Source: Pseudomonadota bacterium (GTDB lineage Bacteria > Pseudomonadota > Gammaproteobacteria > Burkholderiales > Burkholderiaceae_C). Taken from it: 5,331 nucleotides of DNA. This document shows positions 1-5,256 of the stretch, in pieces. The stretch lies in contig JAEWVY010000391.1 in assembly GCA_023396625.1 (NCBI GenBank), forward strand, positions 1-5,331, in the 5' to 3' direction. Under the pieces are notes generated by a model, which saw only the letters and a program-made list of their open reading frames with translations, made no database searches and had not been told where the DNA came from. The position numbers and the translations under genes are program-made. Each line of letters starts with the position of its first letter. Within the stretch, counting starts at the first letter, position 1.

Positions 1-503
1 CGCCCGTCCTGCGTCAGCACGAGCAGGCCGGTGGAGTCGATGTCCAGCCGCCCCGCCGGGGCCAGGCCGTGCAGCTGGGACGGCGAAAAGCGCAGGCGGC
101 CGGCGTCCTCGCGCCAGTGGGTGCGCGGGTTGACCAGCGTGACCGCCGGCGGGTGCCCGTCCTCGGCCTGGCCGCTGACATAGCCAATGGGTTTGTTCAG
201 CAGGATGGTCACGCGTTGCTGCTGCTGGACGCCGGCCTGCGGGTCCACGGTGATGCGCGCCGCAGCGTCGATCTTCATGCCCGTGGCGGCCACCTCGCCG
301 TCGACGCGCACCCAGCCGCGGGCGATCCAGTCGTCGGCTTCGCGGCGCGAGCACAGGCCCAGCTCGGCCATGCGCTTGTTCAGGCGAACCGGGGCCGTGG
401 CGTCGGCGGGTGCGGCGGCCGACAGCGGCGCACGGCGCACCGTGGGCGCCCGTGCCGGGCCTCCGGGGCCGTCAGCCCGCGGGGCGGGACGTTTCATGGT
501 CAT
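1..503 (-). CDS. RsuA/RluF-family rRNA pseudouridine synthase, C-terminus beyond window
   Basis: Converts a specific uridine of ribosomal RNA to pseudouridine in the cytoplasm. Reading the minus strand from ATG at 503 gives 167 codons open to the left edge. Residues 1-38 are a low-complexity Pro/Ala/Arg tail. Residues 40-71 form an S4 RNA-binding domain (RLNKRMAELGLCSRREAD, then GWVRVDGE). The catalytic domain begins at about residue 98 with LLNKPIGYVSG. The active-site motif GRLDIDSTGLLVLTQDG lies at 151-167; D154 is the expected catalytic Asp. The spacer between LLNKP and GRLD holds an extra NPRTHWRED-type stretch, longer than in E. coli RluF as I recall it. The start is chosen because GAGAG (510-514) sits 6 nt upstream; a second in-frame ATG two codons on (497) is possible. 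The family call is firm; RluF versus RluB/RluE/RsuA cannot be settled from this half, so no symbol is given. It lies 75 bp downstream of the Crp-like gene on the same strand and is probably functionally unrelated to it. Confidence 0.93.
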   Translation of the reverse strand, partial: MTMKRPAPRADGPGGPARAPTVRRAPLSAAAPADATAPVRLNKRMAELGLCSRREADDWIARGWVRVDGEVAATGMKIDAAARITVDPQAGVQQQQRVTILLNKPIGYVSGQAEDGHPPAVTLVNPRTHWREDAGRLRFSPSQLHGLAPAGRLDIDSTGLLVLTQDG

Positions 504-509
504 CGAAAA

Positions 510-514
510 CTCTC
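510..514 (-). promoter_or_regulatory. Ribosome binding site of the pseudouridine synthase gene
   Basis: GAGAG on the minus strand lies 6 nt before ATG 503 and 12 nt before the alternative in-frame ATG at 497. The spacing favours the first ATG. Confidence 0.5.
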
Positions 515-517
515 ATT

Positions 518-526
518 TATATAGCA
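518..526 (-). promoter_or_regulatory. Candidate extended -10 promoter element for the pseudouridine synthase gene
   Basis: On the minus strand, TGC-TATATA (526 to 518) matches an extended -10 box (TGn followed by a TATAAT-like hexamer, 5 of 6). No good -35 hexamer is seen at 16-18 bp, as is common for extended -10 promoters. Transcription would begin near 508-511, only a few bases before ATG 503. This would give an almost leaderless message that includes little of the GAGAG ribosome-binding sequence; this is the main reason for caution. If this promoter is used, the second ATG at 497 may be the real start. Confidence 0.35.
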
Positions 527-578
527 AACTTATGCCATCTGGCGCTGGATAAAGGCTTAAAAAGCTCAAAAACAAGTC

Positions 579-1286
579 TCAGAACGTGCTGGACCGCAGC
601 GTCGCCAGGTCCAGCACGCGCAGGCCACCATACTCCACGCGGATCAGCTGGCGGGCCTGCAGCGCCGCCAGCGCCTCGTTGACACGCTGGCGCGACAGGC
701 CCACGAGGTAGGCCAGCTCCTGCTGGGTGATGCGCAGCACCTCGCCCACGCCAGGATAGAGCACGGGGTTGAACAGCGCGGCCAGATTGCGCGCCACGCG
801 CAGCTCCGGCGTGTGGAGCCGGTCGATCTCGCGGGCGGCGATGAACTGGCCGAGCCGTTCGTTGAGCTGATTCATCACGAAACGGTTGAAGCCGATGGAA
901 TGGTCCAGCAACCAGTGGAACACGTCCACCGGCAGCCCCGCGACCACGCTGCGGCGCAGCGCCTGGATGTTGTAGCGGTAGTCTTCCCGCTTGAGCGCCG
1001 TGCCTTCGCCAAACCAGCCGCCGGGAGGCACGCCGGTGAAGGTCATGGTCTGGCCCTGCGCATTGTCGCTGCTCATCTTCAACAGGCCTTCCACCACACC
1101 GAACCAGTAGGTGACCGGCCGCCCGACCCGGCAGATGTAGTCCCCGGGGTCCGCGTCGCTCACGCGCAGGGCGTCCTGCGCCCGCTCGCGCTCACCCGGC
1201 TGCAGCACGGCCAGCCACGGAATGCCCGCGAGTTCGGCGACGGCGGGAGGGCGGCGGCGCTGGTGAAGGCTGCTCTGACTTGACAT
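579..1286 (-). CDS. Crp/Fnr-family transcriptional regulator, likely controlling the divergent acyl-CoA ligase/ABC operon
   Basis: Cytoplasmic DNA-binding regulator of 235 aa, the normal length for the family. An N-terminal cyclic-nucleotide-binding-type beta barrel spans about 28-125 (GDYICRVG at 48-55, VVEGLLKM at 64-71, GGWFGEG at 89-95). A dimerisation helix follows at about 128-157, then a winged HTH at about 161-230, with turn and recognition helix TQQELAYLVGLSRQRVNEAL at 187-206 and wing at 214-225. The phosphate-binding cassette keeps GE (93-94), but the Arg-Ser of cAMP-binding Crp is replaced by R104-Y105-N106. The only cysteine is C52, so there is no FNR-type iron-sulfur cluster. 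The effector is therefore unknown. Recognition-helix contacts would be R199, Q200 and N203. ATG 1286 is the earliest start, because an in-frame stop lies at 1322-1320 with no other start codon between; no Shine-Dalgarno sequence is visible before it. The gene is divergent from the synthetase operon, with an intergenic palindrome in the right place to be its operator. Confidence 0.92.
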   Translation of the reverse strand: MSSQSSLHQRRRPPAVAELAGIPWLAVLQPGERERAQDALRVSDADPGDYICRVGRPVTYWFGVVEGLLKMSSDNAQGQTMTFTGVPPGGWFGEGTALKREDYRYNIQALRRSVVAGLPVDVFHWLLDHSIGFNRFVMNQLNERLGQFIAAREIDRLHTPELRVARNLAALFNPVLYPGVGEVLRITQQELAYLVGLSRQRVNEALAALQARQLIRVEYGGLRVLDLATLRSSTF

Positions 1287-1317
1287 CGGGCAAGGAAAAG
1301 GAGGGGTTGGCGCAAAA

Positions 1318-1333
1318 CCCTAGGGAAAATCCC
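1318..1333. repeat. Two overlapping short palindromes upstream of the regulator gene
   Basis: CCCTAGGG (1318-1325) is a perfect 8-bp palindrome. It overlaps GGGAAAATCCC (1323-1333), a perfect 4-bp inverted repeat around AAA. They lie 32-47 bp before the regulator start codon, where the regulator's own promoter or 5' leader should be. They could be a protein-binding site or chance symmetry in GC-rich DNA; nothing ties them to a known factor. Confidence 0.3.
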
Positions 1334-1352
1334 AGGAGGGGAGTCGTGCAAA

Positions 1353-1370
1353 TTGTCGTCGCAATGACAA
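1353..1370. promoter_or_regulatory. Candidate operator for the Crp-like regulator
   Basis: TTGTCGTCGCAATGACAA matches its own reverse complement at 14 of 18 positions. Read as Crp-type half-sites it is TGTCG-N6-TGACA, with the same 5-6-5 architecture as E. coli CRP sites (TGTGA-N6-TCACA) but C instead of G at the fourth position. Its centre (1361.5) lies at -41.5 relative to the start site predicted from the TACATT hexamer, the class II activator position. It is about 75 bp from the regulator's start codon, so autoregulation is also possible. The assignment to this regulator is inferred from adjacency and recognition-helix residues. Confidence 0.6.
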
Positions 1371-1403
1371 CATGGCGTCAAACACGGGCCTACATTTCCT
1401 TCC
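1368..1403 (+). promoter_or_regulatory. Candidate activator-dependent promoter of the synthetase/ABC operon
   Basis: TACATT at 1391-1396 is a plausible -10 hexamer (4 of 6). The hexamer at optimal 17-bp spacing (CAACAT, 1368-1373) is a very poor -35 box, as expected for a class II activator-dependent promoter whose activator overlaps the -35 region. The predicted start is near 1403, giving a leader of about 105 nt before ATG 1509. No experimental start site is available and the hexamer alone is weak; the support comes from its exact spacing to the palindrome. Confidence 0.42.
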
Positions 1404-1499
1404 AGGGCCACCGCTGTTCGTGCCCGCGCGAGGCGCGAGACGACTGGCGGGGCCGACCAGGTGAAGCGTGGCGCCACCGGCACCCGCCCAACGGAGACC

Positions 1500-1503
1500 A
1501 GGA
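1500..1503 (+). promoter_or_regulatory. Ribosome binding site deciding the synthetase start
   Basis: AGGA is 5 nt before ATG 1509. The in-frame GTG at 1461, which would add 16 residues of non-conserved character, has no comparable site in front of it. This favours 1509. Confidence 0.65.
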
Positions 1504-1508
1504 TCGCG

Positions 1509-3455
1509 ATGTTGACGACATTTCCCCGTTTGCTGCTCAAACATGCCGCTGAACGCCCCGGCGCCAGTGCCCTGCGCGAGAAAGAGTACGGCATCTGGCA
1601 GACCCACAGCTGGGCGGGGCTGGCGGCGCTGGTCGAGAAAATCGCCTGCGGCCTGCACCAGGCCGGCCTGGCACGCGGCGAGCACATGATCATCGTCGGC
1701 GCCAACCGGCCGCGGCTGTACGCGACCATGCTCGCCGCCCAGTCGCTTGGCGCGATTCCGGTGCCTCTGTATCAGGATGCCGTGGCGGCCGAATATGTGT
1801 TTCCAGTCACCAATGCCGAAGTCCGTTTCGCGCTGGTCGAGGACCAGGAGCAGGTGGACAAGATGCTGGAGGTGCGTGAGCAGTGCCCCCGGCTCGCGCA
1901 CATTTTTTTCGATGATCCGCGCGGCCTGCGCAACTACGTCGAGGAGGGGCTGGCCTCGCTCGACGAACTGGTGGCGGCTGGCGAGGTGTTCGCGGGCCAG
2001 CACCCGGCTTTTTTCCGGGACACGCTGGAGCAGGTCCGTCCCGACGACGTGGCCGCCATGTTCTTCACCTCGGGGACCACGGGCAACCCCAAGGGGGTGG
2101 TCCATACCCATGCCACGCTGATCGACCGGGCGCAGGCGGGGGCGGAGTTCGACCGGCTCGGCAGCGGCGAGGAGGTGCTGGCCTACCTGCCGCCGGCCTG
2201 GATCGGGCAGAACATCTTCAGCTATGCGCAATGGCTGGTCTGCGGATACACGGTCAACTGTCCGGAATCCTCGGCCACGGTCAACATCGACCTCAAGGAA
2301 ATCGGCCCGACCTACTACTTCGCGCCGCCGCGCGTGTTCGAGGGGCTGCTGACGACCGTGATGATCCGCATGGAAGACGCCGGCGCCCTCAAGCGCGCGA
2401 TGTTCCGCTATTTCATGGACCTGGCCCGGCGTGTGGGGCCGGCCCGCATGGACGGCAGGCCGATCGGTCTCGGCAACGCCGTGCTGTACGCCCTGGGTCG
2501 GATGCTGGTCTACGGGCCGCTGCGCAACAACCTGGGCATGAGCCGGGTGCGCGTCGCCTACACCGCCGGCGAGGCCATCGGCCCCGACCTGTTCAGCTTC
2601 TACCGCTCGATCGGCATCAACCTCAAGCAGCTGTATGGTTCCACCGAGACGGCGGTGTTCGTCTGCCTCCAGCCCGACCACGAAGCCCGCGCCGACACCG
2701 TGGGCGTGCCCTGCCGGGGCGTGGAGATCAAGGTGGCGGAAGACGGCGAGATCCTCGTGCGCTCACCCGGTCTGCTCAAAGGGTACTACCGCAACCCCGA
2801 GGCCACGGCCGAGGTGCTGACCGCCGACGGCTGGTATCACACCAGCGACGCCGGCTTCATCGACGCCCATGGCCATTTGAAGATCATCGACCGCGTGAAA
2901 GACGTGGGCCGGGTCCGGGGCGGCGTCTTCGATGGCGCGATGTTCGCGCCCAAGTATGTCGAGAACAAGCTCAAGTTCTTCCCGCAGATCAAGGAAGTCG
3001 TGGCCTACGGCGACCAGCGCGAGAAAGTCTGCGTCATGGTGAACATCGACTTCGAGGCCGTGGGGAACTGGGCCGAGCGGCGCAACCTGCCCTACGCGGG
3101 CTACACCGACCTGGCGCAGAAGCCCGAGGTCTACCAGCTCATCAAGGAATGCGTGGAGAAGGTCAACGCGGACCTGGCCGCGGACGAACTGCTCGCGGGC
3201 AGTCAGATCAGCCGCTTCCTCGTGCTGCACAAGGAGCTGGACGCGGACGACGGCGAGCTCACGCGCACCAACAAGGTTCGCCGCGGCTTCATCGCCGAGA
3301 AGTACCAGCCCCTGGTGGACGCGCTGTACGGCGGCAAGACCGAGCAGTACATCGAAACCGCCGTGAAATTCGAGGATGGCCGCACCGGCAGCGTGAGCGC
3401 CACGCTGAAGATCGCCGACGCGAAAACCTTCGCCCCCGCCAAGGCCGCCGCCTGA
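1509..3455 (+). CDS. AMP-binding acyl-CoA synthetase (long-chain/COG1022-like subfamily)
   Basis: Activates a carboxylic acid with ATP to an acyl-adenylate and transfers it to CoA; cytosolic or membrane-associated, 648 aa. Adenylate-forming motifs occur in order: P-loop TSGTTGNPKG at 187-196, YGSTE at 376-380, DGWYHTSDAG at 440-449 (ribose-binding D447), hinge region IIDRVKD at 459-465, and C-terminal LTRTNKVRR at 584-592, where K589 is the likely catalytic lysine. All key residues are present, so the enzyme should be active. After the hinge, the loop to FAPKYVENKLKFFP (479-492) has about 15 residues between D465 and P481, longer than in E. coli FadD. The length and the APKYVENKLKF segment point to the large FACS-like group rather than 550-aa benzoate- or phenylacetate-CoA ligases. 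The start at ATG 1509 has AGGA 5 nt before it. It is the first gene of an operon with LIV-type ABC transporter genes, so the substrate is probably what they import. Chain length and aromatic versus aliphatic preference cannot be read from the motifs. Confidence 0.93.
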   Translation: MLTTFPRLLLKHAAERPGASALREKEYGIWQTHSWAGLAALVEKIACGLHQAGLARGEHMIIVGANRPRLYATMLAAQSLGAIPVPLYQDAVAAEYVFPVTNAEVRFALVEDQEQVDKMLEVREQCPRLAHIFFDDPRGLRNYVEEGLASLDELVAAGEVFAGQHPAFFRDTLEQVRPDDVAAMFFTSGTTGNPKGVVHTHATLIDRAQAGAEFDRLGSGEEVLAYLPPAWIGQNIFSYAQWLVCGYTVNCPESSATVNIDLKEIGPTYYFAPPRVFEGLLTTVMIRMEDAGALKRAMFRYFMDLARRVGPARMDGRPIGLGNAVLYALGRMLVYGPLRNNLGMSRVRVAYTAGEAIGPDLFSFYRSIGINLKQLYGSTETAVFVCLQPDHEARADTVGVPCRGVEIKVAEDGEILVRSPGLLKGYYRNPEATAEVLTADGWYHTSDAGFIDAHGHLKIIDRVKDVGRVRGGVFDGAMFAPKYVENKLKFFPQIKEVVAYGDQREKVCVMVNIDFEAVGNWAERRNLPYAGYTDLAQKPEVYQLIKECVEKVNADLAADELLAGSQISRFLVLHKELDADDGELTRTNKVRRGFIAEKYQPLVDALYGGKTEQYIETAVKFEDGRTGSVSATLKIADAKTFAPAKAAA

Positions 3456-3458
3456 GAA

Positions 3459-3476
3459 ATGACGCAAGCATCATGA
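3459..3476 (+). other. Possible five-codon minicistron coupling the synthetase and ATPase genes
   Basis: ATG at 3459, three bases after the synthetase stop, opens M-T-Q-A-S and ends in TGA at 3474-3476, overlapping the ATPase start as ATGA. The ATPase ATG has no clear Shine-Dalgarno sequence, so ribosomes terminating here could re-initiate on it. This may well be chance. Confidence 0.15.
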
Positions 3477-4255
3477 GCAAGAAAATCGGCGGTGTCATTC
3501 TCGACATCAACAACATCAGCCTGCGGTTCGGCGGCGTCAAGGCCCTGACCGACATCTCCTTCAACGTCAAGGAGCACGAGATCCGCGCCATCATCGGCCC
3601 CAACGGCGCGGGCAAGAGCTCCATGCTCAACTGCATCAATGGCGTGTACACGCCCTCCGAAGGCAGCATCACCTTCCGCGGCAAGACTTTCGACCACATG
3701 AATTCCCGCCAGGTCGCCGAAATGGGGATCGGGCGCACCTTCCAGAACCTGGCGCTGTTCAAGGGCATGAGCGTGATCGACAACATCATGACCGGGCGCA
3801 ACCTGAAGATCCGCAGCAACCTGCTGCTGCAGGCCCTGCGCGTCGGCCCGGCCGAGAAGGAAGAGATCCGCCACCGCGAGTTCGTCGAGCACATCATCGA
3901 CTTCCTCGAGATCCAGGCCCACCGCAAGACGCCGGTGGGCCAGTTGCCCTACGGCCTGCAAAAGCGCGTCGATCTCGGGCGCGCGCTGGCGATGGAGCCC
4001 CAGGTGCTGCTGCTCGACGAGCCCATGGCCGGCATGAACGTCGAGGAAAAGCAGGACATGAGCCGCTTCGTGCTCGACGTCAACGACGAGTTCGGCACCA
4101 CCATCGTGCTGATCGAGCACGACATGGGCGTGGTCATGGACATCTCCGACCGCGTGGTCGTGCTCGACTATGGCAAGAAGATCGGTGACGGCACGCCCGA
4201 CGAGGTCCGCAACAACGAAGACGTGATCAGTGCCTACCTTGGCACCAGCCATTGA
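3473..4255 (+). CDS. Branched-chain amino acid-type (LivG-like) ABC transporter ATP-binding protein
   Basis: Cytoplasmic ATPase powering a HAAT/LIV-family importer; 260 aa, normal for LivG. Walker A is GPNGAGKSS (42-50), the Q-loop is Q91 in RTFQN, the signature is LPYGLQKRVDL (158-168), Walker B is LLLDEP (179-184) with catalytic E183, the D-loop region is MAGMN (185-189), and the switch histidine is H216 in IEHDM. The C-terminal DYGKKIGDGTPDEVRNNEDVISAYLG is the usual LivG end. The signature departs from LSGGQ, but LivG proteins commonly vary there. The start is 17 bp after the synthetase stop and has only a weak ribosome site, so translational coupling is likely. The open frame extends far upstream into the synthetase, but that part is Arg/Gly/Pro-rich shadow sequence; the family-like protein begins at MSKKIGG. 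The transporter is named after branched-chain amino acids, but this family also imports aromatic acids, amides and urea. The neighbouring CoA ligase argues for a carboxylic acid here. Confidence 0.95.
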   Translation: MSKKIGGVILDINNISLRFGGVKALTDISFNVKEHEIRAIIGPNGAGKSSMLNCINGVYTPSEGSITFRGKTFDHMNSRQVAEMGIGRTFQNLALFKGMSVIDNIMTGRNLKIRSNLLLQALRVGPAEKEEIRHREFVEHIIDFLEIQAHRKTPVGQLPYGLQKRVDLGRALAMEPQVLLLDEPMAGMNVEEKQDMSRFVLDVNDEFGTTIVLIEHDMGVVMDISDRVVVLDYGKKIGDGTPDEVRNNEDVISAYLGTSH

Positions 4256-4281
4256 CATGGTCCCCACCCTTCACTTGATCC

Positions 4282-4286
4282 GAGGA
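4282..4286 (+). promoter_or_regulatory. Ribosome binding site of the LivH-like permease
   Basis: GAGGA lies 7 nt before ATG 4294, a strong site that fixes this start. The 38-bp gap has no hairpin or T-run. Confidence 0.7.
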
Positions 4287-4293
4287 TTGCTGG

Positions 4294-5223
4294 ATGGCCT
4301 TCTTTCTTGAAACCCTGCTGGGCGGCCTGATGGCCGGCATGCTGTATTCGCTGGTGGCGCTCGGCTTCGTGCTGATCTTCAAGGCCTCGGGCGTGTTCAA
4401 CTTCGCGCAAGGCGCCATGGTGCTGTTCGCCGCGCTGGCGATGGCCCGCTTCGCCGAATGGATTCCGCGCTGGACCGGTCTCGAAAGCGCGGTGCTCGCC
4501 AACCTCGCCGCGTTCGTGGTGGCCGGCGCGGTCATGTTCTGCGTGGCCTGGCTGGTCGAGCGGCTGGTGCTGCGCCAGCTGGTGAACCAGGAAGGCACGA
4601 CGCTGTTGATGGCGACGCTGGGCATCACCTATTTTCTCGAGGGCCTGGGACAGACGGCCTTCGGCAGCGACATCTACAAGATCGACGTGGGCATGCCCAA
4701 GGAACCGGTCTTCGTGCTGGAGTCGATGTTCCAGGGGGGCGTGCTGATCAACAAGGAGGACGTGATCGCCGCGTTCATCGCGGCGGCGCTGGTGGCGCTG
4801 CTGACGCTGTTCTTCCAGAAAACCTCCACCGGGCGGGCCCTGCGGGCCGTGGCCGATGACCACCAGGCTGCGCAATCCATCGGCATTCCACTCAACCGCA
4901 TCTGGGTGATCGTCTGGTGCGTCGCGGGTGCGGTGGCGCTGGTCGCCGGCATGATCTGGGGCTCCAAGCTCGGGGTGCAGTTCTCGCTGACCACGGTGGC
5001 GCTGCGCGCACTGCCGGTGGTGATCCTGGGCGGGCTGACCTCGGTGCCGGGCGCCATCATCGGCGGCCTGATCATCGGCGTCGGCGAAAAGCTCTCCGAG
5101 GTCTATCTCGGCCCCTTCGTGGGCGGCGGCATCGAAATCTGGTTCGCCTACGTGCTGGCGCTCGGCTTCCTGTTGATCCGCCCGCAGGGGCTGTTCGGCG
5201 AAAAAATCATCGACCGGGTCTAG
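4294..5223 (+). CDS. Branched-chain amino acid-type (LivH-like) ABC transporter permease
   Basis: Integral inner-membrane subunit forming, with a LivM-type partner, the translocation path of the importer; 309 aa, within the LivH range. Hydrophobic segments occur at about 8-29, 40-51, 66-90, 102-118, 157-175, 203-221, 232-250 and 278-297, consistent with eight or nine spans including re-entrant stretches. Family hallmarks are GMLYSLVALGFVLIFKASGVFNFAQGAM (positions 15-42), the cytoplasmic coupling loop GRALRAVADDHQAAQSIGI (180-198) that contacts the ATPase, and the LRALPVVILGGLTSVPGAIIGG segment near 232-253. The C-terminus LLIRPQGLFGEK is also typical. It has a strong ribosome site and follows the ATPase by 38 bp. 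No frameshift or missing motif is evident. The solute cannot be predicted from the permease. Confidence 0.95.
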   Translation: MAFFLETLLGGLMAGMLYSLVALGFVLIFKASGVFNFAQGAMVLFAALAMARFAEWIPRWTGLESAVLANLAAFVVAGAVMFCVAWLVERLVLRQLVNQEGTTLLMATLGITYFLEGLGQTAFGSDIYKIDVGMPKEPVFVLESMFQGGVLINKEDVIAAFIAAALVALLTLFFQKTSTGRALRAVADDHQAAQSIGIPLNRIWVIVWCVAGAVALVAGMIWGSKLGVQFSLTTVALRALPVVILGGLTSVPGAIIGGLIIGVGEKLSEVYLGPFVGGGIEIWFAYVLALGFLLIRPQGLFGEKIIDRV

Positions 5224-5246
5224 GGCCTGTCCACACGCATTTGTTC

Positions 5247-5250
5247 AGGA
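5247..5250 (+). promoter_or_regulatory. Ribosome binding site of the LivM-like permease
   Basis: AGGA is 6 nt before ATG 5257, supporting this as a genuine start although the gene is cut off 75 bases later. Confidence 0.6.
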
Positions 5251-5256
5251 ACCACG

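Larger units (their letters stand above)
504..578. other. AT-rich intergenic element between regulator and pseudouridine synthase genes
   Basis: This 75-bp gap is strikingly AT-rich compared with its GC-rich surroundings. Read on the minus strand it contains TTTTTGAGC, AAGCC, TTTATCCAGCGCC, GGCATAAG and TTTGCTATATAAATGAGAG. The order and wording resemble a short degenerate intergenic element that I recall recurring in Comamonadaceae genomes ahead of genes (AGCGCTTATCCA...AGCTAT...). That resemblance is from memory and was not searched. Small imperfect inverted repeats (GCCA-TC-TGGC at 534-543; GCTT-TTT-AAGC on the minus strand) are too weak for a convincing terminator. It most likely carries the promoter for the synthase gene. 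Confidence 0.4.

Noticed and set aside
69..524. Plus-strand open frames at 69-524 and 187-552
   Set aside because: They oppose the S4 and catalytic motifs of the pseudouridine synthase read on the minus strand and show no domain themselves.
540..578. Terminator for the regulator gene
   Set aside because: Only a 4-bp A/T-containing stem (GCTT-TTT-AAGC on the minus strand) is present; too weak to call an intrinsic terminator.
1461..1508. GTG at 1461 as an earlier synthetase start
   Set aside because: It adds 16 residues of non-family character and lacks a ribosome site, while ATG 1509 has AGGA 5 nt before it.
1903..1909. Run of seven T in the synthetase as a possible phase-variation tract
   Set aside because: Short, encodes Ile-Phe-Phe in a normal place, and the frame is intact. 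Runs of this length are not strong slippage sites.
2003..2019. CCCGG-CTTTTTT-CCGGG inverted repeat inside the synthetase gene
   Set aside because: A 5-bp stem within coding sequence with the T-run in the loop rather than after the stem. Not a terminator; probably codon-driven chance.
1320..2681. Long open frame (453 codons) on the minus strand opposite the synthetase
   Set aside because: Its translation is rich in Arg, Gly, His and Val with no recognisable domain, and it lies opposite a gene with all adenylate-forming motifs. Open antisense frames are expected in GC-rich coding DNA.
2231..3472. Upstream extension of the ATPase frame through the synthetase gene, suggesting a 674-aa fusion
   Set aside because: The first 414 codons are Arg/Gly/Pro-rich shadow of the synthetase. 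The ATPase family alignment begins at ATG 3473.
3203..4267. Long open frame (354 codons) on the minus strand opposite the ATPase gene
   Set aside because: Low-complexity Asp/Val/His/Ala composition, no motif, fully covered by the well-supported ATPase and synthetase genes.
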